Positions 1 through 8,731 of a stretch of 9,987 bases of DNA are shown here, piece after piece. Every line of letters starts with the position of its first letter. Position 1 is the stretch's first letter. Source of the DNA: Actinomycetota bacterium (GTDB lineage: Bacteria; Actinomycetota; Actinomycetes; Streptosporangiales; Streptosporangiaceae). Location of the stretch: positions 1-9,987 of the forward strand of contig QGUZ01000181.1 of the NCBI GenBank assembly GCA_003242605.1, in the 5' to 3' direction. The notes below the pieces were generated by a model that was given only the letters and a program-made list of their open reading frames with translations, did no database searches and had not been told where the DNA came from. A program made the translations under genes and the position numbers.

Positions 1-130
1 GTGAGGGCGCATGGGCCTGTCCCGGCGGCGGATCCCGCCGATCCGCGGGAGGCCGCCGAGTTCGTGAGCACGGGCGACGACGGTTCACCGGCCGCGAACC
101 GGAGAGGTTCCCGTGAGCGCTGGGACCTGG

Positions 131-162
131 CGGTACCTCCCGATGACCGGCGGGAGGCACCG
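131..162. other. Inverted repeat (hairpin) upstream of the glycosyltransferase
   Basis: The arms CGGTACCTCCCG (131-142) and CGGGAGGCACCG (151-162) pair over 12 positions with one A-C mismatch, around the 8-nt loop ATGACCGG. No T-run follows on either strand. It could be a factor-independent terminator of the GC-rich actinobacterial kind, an mRNA processing or stability element between operon genes, or an operator. The sequence does not distinguish these. Confidence 0.3.
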
Positions 163-229
163 TGGCCCCTGGCGGCGCACAGCGCGCGTGGCACGACGAG
201 CTCCGGGGACGCGGGTTCCTCGCCGTCCG

Positions 230-259
230 GCATCGAGGGTCCCAGAGAGGTGAGCGATG
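230..259 (+). repeat. Direct repeat copy 1 of a start-region module
   Basis: This 30-nt stretch matches 298-326 except for one substitution and one extra G. It includes the Shine-Dalgarno-like gagaggtgagcg followed by ATG at 257-259. The ATG here opens only a frame that overlaps the glycosyltransferase out of phase, so it is not a credible gene start. It looks like a leftover or duplicated ribosome-binding module. Confidence 0.6.
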
Positions 260-297
260 TCGGCGAGCGCGGCCCGGCCGATGCTCTGGTCCCGCCT

Positions 298-326
298 GCA
301 TCGAGGTCCCGGAGAGGTGAGCGATG
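298..326 (+). repeat. Direct repeat copy 2, containing the glycosyltransferase RBS and start
   Basis: This is the functional copy of the repeat. The GGAGAGG at 311-317 lies 6 nt before the ATG at 324-326 of the glycosyltransferase. A weaker relative, ccggagaggt followed by tgagcg, sits at about 98-119. Three such start-like modules lie within 230 bp. Confidence 0.6.
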
Positions 327-1397
327 AGGATCGCCCTGCTCAGCTACTCGACCAAGCCGCGCGGCGGCGTCGTGCACACGCTCGCCCTGGCGGAGGCGCT
401 CGCCGCCGCCGGGCAGGACGTCACGGTGTGGACGCTGGGCCGGGGCGGCGACACGGGGTTCTACCGGCCGGTCGACCCGGCGGTACGGCTGCGCGTCGTC
501 CCCTTCCCCGACCGGCCCGGCGAGGGCGTGGGCGAGCGGGTGCTGCGGTCGATCGCGACGCTGCGCGAGGCGTTCGACGCCGGGCCGTACGACATCGTGC
601 ACGCGCAGGACTGCATCAGCGCGAACGCGGTGCCGCGCTGCGTGCGCACCGTCCATCACATCGACCACTTCACCACGCCCGAGCTCGCCGCCTGCCACGA
701 GCGGGCGATCGTCACCCCGTACGCGCACATCTGCGTGTCGGCTGCGGTCGCGGCCGAGCTCGCCGACGGCTGGGGCATCAAGGCGACCGTCATCCCGAAC
801 GGCGTGGCGTACGACCGCTTCGCCACCCCCGACCCGGCGGCCCGCCCCCGCCGGCGGGACCGCCTCGGCCGCTACGTCCTCACCGTCGGCGGCATCGAGC
901 CGCGCAAGGGCTCCCTCGACCTGCTCGAGGCGTACGCGCTGCTGCGCGCCCGGCACCCGGACGTGCGCCTGGTCATCGCGGGAGGCGAGACGCTCTTCGA
1001 CTACCGCGACTACCGCGCCCGCTGGGAGGCGCGCGCCGCCGAGCTGGGCGTCGAGCCGATCGTGCTCGGCCCGGTCCCCGACGACGATCTGCCGCCACTG
1101 GTCGCCGCCGCCGACGTCTTCGCCTTCCCTTCGGTGAAGGAGGGCTTCGGCCTCGCCGCGATGGAGGCCCTCGCCGCGGGCGTCCCCGTGGTCGTCCGCG
1201 ACCTCCCGGTCTTCCGCGAGATCTTCTCTCCCGCCGCCCGCTTCGCCGCCACGCCGTACGACTTCGCCACCGAGCTCGCCGCCGCCCTCACCGGCGACGA
1301 CCCGGTACGGCGCCGCGAAGGCCGCGCCCTCGCCGCCCGCCACACCTGGCAGGCCGCCGCCGAGCGGCACCTCGCCTTCTACCGCTCGCTTCGCTGA
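324..1397 (+). CDS. GT4-type glycosyltransferase, MSMEG_0565-like family
   Basis: This 357-residue protein is a retaining GT-B glycosyltransferase, predicted to be cytoplasmic, that moves a sugar from a nucleotide donor to an unknown acceptor. The N-terminal Rossmann half starts MRIALLSYSTKPRGGVVHTL, with a glycine-rich donor loop at residues 14-15. The C-terminal half opens with the GGIEPRKG motif (189-196; basic R194 and K195) and has the EX7E motif as E273 and E281 in EGFGLAAME, as in family GT4 (Pfam Glycos_transf_1). The N-terminal sequence and short length match my memory of the MSMEG_0565 family (TIGR04047), a frequent member of a conserved cluster with a radical-SAM protein, a nitrilase-like enzyme, an acetyltransferase and an oxidoreductase. 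None of those is in view; they would lie to the left. The start at 324 is chosen for its GGAGAGG and family-typical N-terminus. There is no signal peptide or membrane segment. Family level is likely; acceptor and role are unknown. Confidence 0.88.
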   Translation: MRIALLSYSTKPRGGVVHTLALAEALAAAGQDVTVWTLGRGGDTGFYRPVDPAVRLRVVPFPDRPGEGVGERVLRSIATLREAFDAGPYDIVHAQDCISANAVPRCVRTVHHIDHFTTPELAACHERAIVTPYAHICVSAAVAAELADGWGIKATVIPNGVAYDRFATPDPAARPRRRDRLGRYVLTVGGIEPRKGSLDLLEAYALLRARHPDVRLVIAGGETLFDYRDYRARWEARAAELGVEPIVLGPVPDDDLPPLVAAADVFAFPSVKEGFGLAAMEALAAGVPVVVRDLPVFREIFSPAARFAATPYDFATELAAALTGDDPVRRREGRALAARHTWQAAAERHLAFYRSLR

Positions 1398-1412
1398 CCG
1401 AGGTGCCGCCCG

Positions 1413-1438
1413 TCCGGCCGCCGGGCCCGCCGGCCGGA
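1413..1438. terminator. Possible bidirectional terminator between convergent genes
   Basis: A perfect 8-bp inverted repeat, TCCGGCCG (1413-1420) and CGGCCGGA (1431-1438), surrounds a GC-only 10-nt loop. It lies between the glycosyltransferase stop (1395-1397) and the nrdB stop (1439-1441). There is no U-tract, as is common for GC-rich actinobacterial terminators, so the call rests on position and symmetry only. Confidence 0.45.
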
Positions 1439-2434
1439 TCAGAAGTCGTCGTCGAAGGTGACCGTTCCGGGGACGGCGATCTGGTAGGCGGATACCCGGC
1501 GCTCGAAGAAGTTGGACAGCTCCTGGACGTCCTGCAGCTCCATGAAGGCGAACGGGTTGCGCGAGCCGTACCGGGGCGGGATGCCGAGCTGGGCCAGGCG
1601 CCGGTCGGCCACGTGCTGGAGGTATTCCCGCATGTCGGCGAGCGACATTCCGGGCACGCCCCGGCCGAGCAGGTCCTCGGCGAACTGGACCTCGCACTCG
1701 ACCGCCTCGGCGAGCATCTCCTCGACCTGTGCGGCCATGCGCTCGTCGAACAGCTCGGGCTCCTCCCGGCGCACGGTGTCGACGACGTCGAACGCGAACG
1801 CCATGTGCATGGACTCGTCGCGGAACACCCAGTTGGTGCCGGACGCCAGGCCGTGCAGCAGCCCGCGGGAGCGGAGGAAGTACACGTAGGCGAACGCGCC
1901 GTAGAAGAACAGGCCCTCGATGCAGGCGGCGAAGCAGATCAGGTTGAGCAGGAACGCCCGCCGGTCCTCACGGGTCCGCAGCTCGCGCAGCTCGAAGATG
2001 GAGTCGATCCAGCGGAAGCAGAAGTCCGCCTTGCGCTTGATCGAGGGGATGTTCTCGATCGCGGCGAAGGCCGCGGACCGTTCGGCCTCGTCGGAGACGT
2101 AGGTGTCGAGCAGGTTCAGGTAGAACTGGACGTGCACCGCCTCCTCGAACAGTTGCCGGGACAGGTACAGGCGCGCCTCCGGCGAGTTGATGTGCTGGTA
2201 CAGGTTGAGCACGAGGTTGTTGGCGACGATCGTGTCGCCGGTGGCGAAGAAGGCGACCAGCCGGCTCACCAGGTGCCGCTCGGCCGGGCCGAGCTTGTGC
2301 AGGTCGGCGAGGTCGGAGTGGAGGTCCACCTCCTCCACCGTCCAGGTGTTCTTGATCGCGTCACGGAAGCGGTCGAAGAAGTGCGGGTAGCGCATGGGCC
2401 GCAGGGTCAGGTTCATACCGGGATCGAGCAGCAT
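1439..2434 (-). CDS. nrdB: Ribonucleotide reductase class Ia, small (radical) subunit R2
   Basis: This 331-residue ferritin-like R2 protein holds the di-iron tyrosyl radical used by NrdA to reduce ribonucleotides. By alignment to E. coli R2, the metal ligands are D67 (ATGDTIVANN), E98 and H101 (EEAVH), E173 (CIEGLFF), and E207 and H210 (FRDESMH). Y105 sits at the radical tyrosine position. W31 (WTVEEVD) and D206 match the electron-transfer residues W48 and D237, and Y317 near the C-terminus may be the Y356 equivalent. The Asp first ligand plus the tyrosine argue for a classical Fe-Tyr class Ia enzyme rather than the tyrosine-less chlamydial class Ic. The start at 2434 has AAGGAG (2444-2449) 9 nt upstream; a second ATG six codons in has no comparable site. 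nrdB follows nrdA by 47 nt and shares its promoter. The acidic FDDDF tail is suited to docking on NrdA. Confidence 0.96.
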   Translation of the reverse strand: MLLDPGMNLTLRPMRYPHFFDRFRDAIKNTWTVEEVDLHSDLADLHKLGPAERHLVSRLVAFFATGDTIVANNLVLNLYQHINSPEARLYLSRQLFEEAVHVQFYLNLLDTYVSDEAERSAAFAAIENIPSIKRKADFCFRWIDSIFELRELRTREDRRAFLLNLICFAACIEGLFFYGAFAYVYFLRSRGLLHGLASGTNWVFRDESMHMAFAFDVVDTVRREEPELFDERMAAQVEEMLAEAVECEVQFAEDLLGRGVPGMSLADMREYLQHVADRRLAQLGIPPRYGSRNPFAFMELQDVQELSNFFERRVSAYQIAVPGTVTFDDDF

Positions 2435-2443
2435 CGTTCGTGT

Positions 2444-2449
2444 CTCCTT
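2444..2449 (-). promoter_or_regulatory. nrdB ribosome binding site
   Basis: AAGGAG on the minus strand lies 9 nt before ATG 2434-2432. It selects this start over the ATG six codons downstream and lets nrdB be translated independently within the nrdAB transcript. Confidence 0.75.
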
Positions 2450-2481
2450 GGGGGCGGTGGTGGCCGTGCCGAGGCCGGATT

Positions 2482-4857
2482 TCACTGGCAGGCGTCGCAG
2501 ATCTCGGGGTTCTCCAGTGAGCACGACACGTCCGCGGCCGGCGTGCGCGCCGTCTCGGCGGGGGCGACGGTCGCCTGCTGGATCCGGGTCGCCGGGCGGG
2601 ACCGCAGGTAGTAGGTGGTCTTCAGGCCCGCCTTCCACGCGTACAGGTACATCGACGAGAGCTTGCCGATGGTCGGCGCCGCCATGAACAGGTTGAGCGA
2701 CTGGGACTGGTCCACGTAGGGGCCGCGGGCGGCGGCGAGGTCGATCAGCGCGCGCTGCGGCAGCTCCCACGCGGTGCGGAACAGTTCGCGCAGGTCGGCG
2801 GGGAGGGCGGCGATGTGCTGGACGGATCCGTCGGCCCGTTTGATCTCGGCCCGGATGCTCTCCGTCCACAGCCCGCGCGCCTTGAGCTCGCGCACGAGCG
2901 CGGTGTTGATCTGCAGGAACTCGCCGGACAGGGTCTCCCGCTTGAACAGGTTCGACACCTGCGGCTCGACGCACTCGTAGCAGCCGGCGATCGAGGCGAT
3001 GGTCGCGGTCGGCGCGATCGCGACCAGCAGCGAGTTCCGCAGCCCGTGCCGGGCGATGCGCTCGCGCACCGCCGCCCACCGGGCGGTCTGGGTGGGCGTG
3101 ACCCCCCACAGGTCGGGCTGGAGCAGGCCCTGGGCGGCCCGGGTCTCGGGGAAGGCGGAGTGCGGGCCGTACCGTTCGGCGAGGTCCGCGGAGGTCTCCA
3201 GGGCGGTGAGGTAGATCTCCTCCGCGATCCGGGTGGACAGCTCCCTCGCCGCCGCCGAGTCGAACGGCAGGCGCAACGCGAAGAACACGTCCTGCAGGCC
3301 CATCACGCCGAGCCCCACCGGACGCCAGCGCGCGTTCGACGCGGCCGCCTGCGGGGTCGGGTAGTGGTTGAGGTCGATCACCCGGTCCAGGAACACCGTC
3401 GCGGTGCGCACGGTCTCCCGCAGGCGCGGCCAGTCGATGTCGTCGCCGCCGAGGTGGGCGGCGAGGTTCACCGAGCCGAGGTTGCACACCGCGGTCTCCG
3501 CGTCGGAGCTCACCTCGATGATCTCGGTGCACAGATTGGACAGGTGCACCACGTTGCCCGGGCGCCCGGTCTGGTTGCACCGCCGGTTCGCGGTGTCCTT
3601 GAAGGTCATCCACCCGTTGCCGGTCTGCGCCAGCGTGCGCATCATCCGCCCGTACAGGTCGCGGGCCCGCACCTGCCGCACGTACCGGCCGTCCCGCTCG
3701 GCGGCGCGGTAGGCGGCGTCGAACGCCTCGCCGTACAGGTCGACGAGCTCGGGCACCTCGGACGGGTCGAACAGCGACCACATCTCGTCGGCCTCGACCC
3801 GGCGCATGAACTCGTCCGGGATCCAGTTGGCGAGGTTGAGGTTGTGGGTACGGCGGGCGTCCTCGCCGGTGTTGTCGCGCAGCTCCAGGAACTCCTCGAT
3901 GTCGGGATGCCACGGCTCCAGGTAGACGCAGGCGGCGCCCTTGCGCCGGCCGCCCTGGTTGACCGCGGCGACGCTGGCGTCGAGGGTGCGCAGCCACGGC
4001 ACGATGCCGTTCGACCTGCCGTTGGTGCCGCGGATCAGCGCGCCGCGCGACCGGACCCGCGACCAGGCGATGCCGATGCCGCCGGCGAACTTGGACAGCT
4101 TCGCCACCTGCGCGTACCGCTCGTAGATGGAGTCGAGCTCGTCGCGCGGCGAGTCGACCAGGAAGCACGAGGACATCTGCGGATGCGCGGTGCCGGAGTT
4201 GAACAACGTCGGCGAGCTGGGCAGGTACGCCAGGCTCGACATGAGCCGGTAGAACTCGATCGCCTCGGCCGGGGTGCGCGACAGGCCGCAGGCGACCCGC
4301 AGCAGCCAGTACTGCGGTGTCTCGATCACCAGCCGGGATGTCGGGTGCCGGAGCAGGTACCGGTCGTAGACGGTGCGCAGCCCGAAGTACTCGAAGCGCA
4401 GATCCCCCGCCGGGTCCACGGCGTCGTCCAGCTCCCGCGCGACGCCCGCGACGAACGCCGCGGTGGCGTCGCCGATGAGGCCCTCGGCGTGGCCGGTCCG
4501 GATCGCCTCGCTGAACGAGGTGATGCCCTGGCCGCGGACCTCCCGGTCGATGCGGTCCGCCAGCAGCCGGGCGGCGAGCCGCGAGTACTGCGGCTCCTCG
4601 CCGATCAGGTCGGCGGCGGTCTGGATGGTCAGCCGGTCCAGCTCGTCGGCGGTGGCGCCGTCGTACAGGCCGTTGATCGTCTTCGTCGCCACCCGCAGCG
4701 GGTCGACGTCGTCCAGATCGCCGGTCCATCGCTCGACCGTCTTGACGACCGTGTGGACCTCGACGTACCCGAGCGCGCCGTCGTGCCCGCGCACGCGCCG
4801 CCGCTCCGGCTCACCGGTGGTGGGCCCGCCCGCCGCCAGGGGTCGCGTAATCGTCAC
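2482..4857 (-). CDS. nrdA: Ribonucleotide reductase class Ia, large (catalytic) subunit R1
   Basis: This 791-residue subunit reduces NDPs to dNDPs in the cytoplasm with NrdB. By comparison with E. coli and human R1, the catalytic residues are C231 and C458 (the redox cysteine pair), N441, C443 (thiyl radical) and E445 in SNLCTE, Y749/Y750 in the radical path, and the C-terminal shuttle pair C787/C790 in CSLENPEICDACQ. Other conserved blocks are PTLFNSGT (216-223) and DQSQSLNLF (716-724). The N-terminal region (about 22-100) aligns with the ATP-cone regulatory domain, but its KRDG signature reads GHDG, so activity control by ATP/dATP may be altered. The frame is open back to 5013, inside the riboswitch. 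The GTG at 4857 is chosen because GAGGAG lies 9 nt upstream and the extra upstream residues are Arg-rich and unlike the family. It is expressed from the riboswitch-controlled promoter, with nrdB downstream. No nrdS-like gene follows nrdB. Confidence 0.97.
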   Translation of the reverse strand: MTITRPLAAGGPTTGEPERRRVRGHDGALGYVEVHTVVKTVERWTGDLDDVDPLRVATKTINGLYDGATADELDRLTIQTAADLIGEEPQYSRLAARLLADRIDREVRGQGITSFSEAIRTGHAEGLIGDATAAFVAGVARELDDAVDPAGDLRFEYFGLRTVYDRYLLRHPTSRLVIETPQYWLLRVACGLSRTPAEAIEFYRLMSSLAYLPSSPTLFNSGTAHPQMSSCFLVDSPRDELDSIYERYAQVAKLSKFAGGIGIAWSRVRSRGALIRGTNGRSNGIVPWLRTLDASVAAVNQGGRRKGAACVYLEPWHPDIEEFLELRDNTGEDARRTHNLNLANWIPDEFMRRVEADEMWSLFDPSEVPELVDLYGEAFDAAYRAAERDGRYVRQVRARDLYGRMMRTLAQTGNGWMTFKDTANRRCNQTGRPGNVVHLSNLCTEIIEVSSDAETAVCNLGSVNLAAHLGGDDIDWPRLRETVRTATVFLDRVIDLNHYPTPQAAASNARWRPVGLGVMGLQDVFFALRLPFDSAAARELSTRIAEEIYLTALETSADLAERYGPHSAFPETRAAQGLLQPDLWGVTPTQTARWAAVRERIARHGLRNSLLVAIAPTATIASIAGCYECVEPQVSNLFKRETLSGEFLQINTALVRELKARGLWTESIRAEIKRADGSVQHIAALPADLRELFRTAWELPQRALIDLAAARGPYVDQSQSLNLFMAAPTIGKLSSMYLYAWKAGLKTTYYLRSRPATRIQQATVAPAETARTPAADVSCSLENPEICDACQ

Positions 4858-5009
4858 CTGTTCGCTCTCCTCGTGTCTCCCGCCACGGAAGGCCACGCGG
4901 ACGCGGACAGGCCGGGACGCCACCGCGCGCGAACGCATGATGCCGTCGCAGCCGTCGGCCGTCCCGCGCGGCCTCGGACCGCCGCACCCGTCTCGGCTCG
5001 GCGGGCACG
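4858..5009 (-). promoter_or_regulatory. nrdA leader, presumed expression platform of the riboswitch
   Basis: About 150 nt separate the aptamer from nrdA. The RNA is GC-rich and contains several short self-complementary segments, such as GGCCGCGCGGGACGGCC. I found neither a hairpin followed by a U-run nor a clear sequester of the GAGGAG, so the switching mechanism (termination, Rho or translation) cannot be decided by eye. In-frame codons upstream of 4857 look non-coding. Confidence 0.55.
4867..4872 (-). promoter_or_regulatory. nrdA ribosome binding site that decides the start
   Basis: GAGGAG on the minus strand lies 9 nt before the GTG at 4857-4855. The in-frame upstream ATGs at 5013 and 4938 lack a comparable site, which fixes the start at 4857. 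No good anti-Shine-Dalgarno partner was seen in the leader. Confidence 0.75.
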
Positions 5010-5207
5010 GCATAGCCGGCAGGTCTTCGGACTCGCGGGCACGACCGGATCACTCCGGTCACCTACTGGCCGTCACTTCCCAGGCCACGACGGGCCCAGT
5101 GTGCTCGACGACGGTCGTTCCCGCTCACCGCTGCGGGGCAGTCCCGGACTCGCACCGGGTTCCCTGTTACCCCGGCCGGACTGGATGCCCGGCCGAACCG
5201 GCTACGC
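5010..5207 (-). ncRNA. Cobalamin (AdoCbl) riboswitch controlling nrdAB
   Basis: On the minus strand the RNA shows the class hallmarks. The conserved core GGGAA-CCCGGTGCGAGTCCGGG-ACTGCCCCGCAGCGGTGA occupies 5164-5125. A GGCCAGTAGG element follows downstream. The B12 box AGTCCGAAGACCTGCC occupies 5033-5018. The outer P1 stem is GCGTAGCCGG (5207-5198) pairing with CCGGCTATGC (5019-5010), 10 bp with one G-U pair. The length of about 198 nt is normal for Rfam RF00174. It lies directly upstream of nrdA, with the predicted transcription start at the base of P1. In Streptomyces, the nrdABS operon is repressed by coenzyme B12 through such a riboswitch, and the same logic is inferred here. Confidence 0.95.
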
Positions 5208-5210
5208 GGG

Positions 5211-5226
5211 CCACTATATCTTGTGC
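5211..5226. promoter_or_regulatory. NrdR box, proximal, overlapping the -10
   Basis: CCACTATATCTTGTGC matches the published NrdR consensus ACACWATATVTWGTGT at 14 of 16 positions, failing only at the outermost bases. It overlaps the TATAGT -10 element, so bound NrdR should block RNA polymerase. NrdR itself is not encoded in the window. Confidence 0.78.
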
Positions 5227-5241
5227 CTCTGACACCGTCAC
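5213..5241 (-). promoter_or_regulatory. nrdAB promoter, sigma-70 (HrdB) type
   Basis: The minus strand reads GTGACG (-35, 5241-5236), a 17-nt spacer and TATAGT (-10, 5218-5213). Matches to TTGACA/TATAAT are 4/6 and 5/6. Transcription would begin about 7 nt further on, near 5206-5208, at the 5' foot of the riboswitch P1 stem. The proximal NrdR box covers the -10. Confidence 0.72.
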
Positions 5242-5242
5242 G

Positions 5243-5258
5243 CACCTACATGTCGTGA
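5243..5258. promoter_or_regulatory. NrdR box, distal, weaker
   Basis: CACCTACATGTCGTGA matches the NrdR consensus at about 10 of 16 positions, mainly in the core and right half. It begins 16 bp beyond the proximal box (32 bp centre to centre, three helical turns), the usual spacing of paired NrdR boxes, and sits just upstream of the -35. The pair brackets the -35. Confidence 0.5.
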
Positions 5259-5289
5259 TGTCGCCCTCTGGTGTACCGCAAGCCCGCGG

Positions 5290-7031
<1,742 letters not shown>

Positions 7032-7032
<1 letters not shown>

Positions 7033-8731
7033 CAGACGGCTCCTTCCTGGGCGGCGACGAGGCGGGCGTAGGCGCCGCCCCGGTCGAGCAGGCCGGCGTG
7101 GTCGCCCTCCTCGACGATCCGGCCGTCGGCCATGACGATGACGCGGTCGGCGTCGCGGACCGTGGAGAGCCGGTGCGCGATCATGATCGTGGTGCGGCCG
7201 CCGGTGAGCGCGTCGAGGGCCTGCTGGATGCCGGACTCGTTCGCCGCGTCCACGCTGGAGGTGGCCTCGTCCAGGATCAGGATCGGGGCGTCCTTGAGCA
7301 GGGCGCGGGCGATCGCGATGCGCTGCCGCTCGCCGCCCGACAGCTTGAGGCCGCGTTCGCCGACGATCGTGTCGAGGCCCTGGGGCAGGTCGTGCACGAA
7401 GCCGGCGCGCGCCGCCCGGATCGCCGCCTCGAGCTCGGCGTCGGTGGCGTCCGGCCTGGCCAGCGTGAGGTTGTGCCGTACCGTGCCGTGGAAGAGGTAG
7501 GTGTCCTGCGACACCACGGCGATGAGCGAGCGCAGCTCGTCGAGCGGCAGGTCCCTGATGTCGGTGCCGCCGATCGTGATCCGCCCCTGCTGGGGGTCGA
7601 AGAAGCGCAGCAGCAGGGCGGCGACGGTGGTCTTGCCCGCGCCGGAGCGGCCGACGAGCGCGACGCGCTCGCCGGGGGCGACCCGCAGCGTGAACCCGTC
7701 GAGGGCGGGCCGGTCCCGGTCCCGGTAGGTGAAGGTGACGTCGTGGAAGCCGACGTCGTGGCGGGAGGCGGTCCCCGAGCCCTGAGCCGGTGCCGGGGCG
7801 TCCAGCACCTCGAAGATCGCGGTCAGCGCGGGGACGGCGTTGTAGCTGGAGTGGTAGGCGGACTCCAGCTCCTTCAACGGCCGGAAGCACTCGGCGGTGA
7901 GCATGAGGATCAGCAGCAGCTCGGTCGCGCTCAGCTCGCCCGCGACCAGCCGCATCGCGCCCACGCCGAGCGCCACGGCGGTCCCCAGGCCGATGACGAA
8001 CGCCATGCCGCCCACGTAGGCCACGACGATCGCCATCAGCCGGATCGAGTCACGGCAGAACCGCTCGGCGAACGCGGCGAGCTCCCGGCCGCGCCGGCCG
8101 CTGGCGTTGAACGCCTTGAGCGTGGCCATGCCCTGCAACGCGTCCAGGTTCTCGGCGTACAGGCCCCGGTAGCCGCGCAGCCAGGCGTCGTTGCGGTCCT
8201 TGAGCACCCGGTTCGACGCCAGCGGCAGCACCGCCATCAGCACCGCGCACGCCAGCACGGCCACGCCGATGATCGGATCGAGCACGAACAGGAACGAGGT
8301 GACCCCGACCGCGCCGAGCAGCGAGGCGATCGTCTGCGGCAGGAACCTGCCGATGTAGGCGTCCACGGTTTCGATGCCGTCGACGAGCGAGGTCTGGGTG
8401 GAGCCGGTCCGGCCGCGCTGCGTCCAGCCCGGCCCCAGCAGCAGCAGCTTGGCGGTGAGGCGGCGGCGCAGCTCGGCCTTGACGGCGCCGGAGGCGCGCA
8501 GCGCCACGCTCTCCCGTACGGCCAGCGCCGCGCTGCGCACGAGCTGCAGGGCGGCGATGCCGGCGAGGAACCAGACGATCGAGGAGACCGGCCGTCCGGC
8601 GAAGATCCGGGCGAGCGACTGGGCGACCAGCACACCCTGGCCGACGTAGGTCGCGGTGATCGTGATCAGCAGGACGACCAGCGCCGCCAGGCGTGGCCGG
8701 ACCGCGGGCGACAGGCTCAGCAGCCGGGTGA

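Larger units (their letters stand above)
1..323. other. Region without a convincing gene, upstream of the glycosyltransferase
   Basis: Frame 1 (+) is open from the left edge to a TGA at 325-327 that overlaps the glycosyltransferase ATG as ATGA. It could therefore be the tail of an upstream gene. Its translation is rich in Arg, Pro, Ser and Gly, has no recognisable motif, and runs straight through two copies of a translation-start-like repeat, so I do not call it a gene. Frame 3 has a short GTG-started ORF (162-320, 52 codons plus stop) behind a GGGAGG, also unrecognised. The stretch contains a 12-bp-arm hairpin (131-162) and the repeats described separately. No clear -35/-10 promoter was found. 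Confidence 0.5.

Noticed and set aside
26..45. Overlapping small palindromes (CGGCGG/CCGCCG and CGGATC/GATCCG)
   Set aside because: Six-base arms are expected by chance in DNA this GC-rich; nothing ties them to a function.
257..2611. 784-codon plus-strand open frame
   Set aside because: It is out of phase with the glycosyltransferase and then antisense to nrdB. The translation is Arg/Gly/Pro-rich without motifs, as expected for shadow frames in GC-rich DNA.
2435..4729. nrdB frame extended upstream to give a 1096-residue protein
   Set aside because: The extra part overlaps nrdA in another frame and is Arg/Pro/Gly-rich. R2 proteins start at MLLDPGMN here, with a good AAGGAG before it.
4858..5013. 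NrdA start at the upstream ATGs (5013 or 4938)
   Set aside because: These lie in the riboswitch P1 strand or the leader, lack ribosome binding sites and encode an Arg-rich extension unlike the family.
2815..5232. 805-codon plus-strand open frame opposite nrdA and the riboswitch
   Set aside because: It lies antisense to a fully motif-supported NrdA and crosses a structured RNA. Composition is typical of a shadow frame.
7033..7890. CydC-like protein extended upstream to 866 residues
   Set aside because: The extension is a shadow of the ATPase domain of the preceding half-transporter. The ATG at 7032 has an RBS and the normal half-transporter N-terminus.
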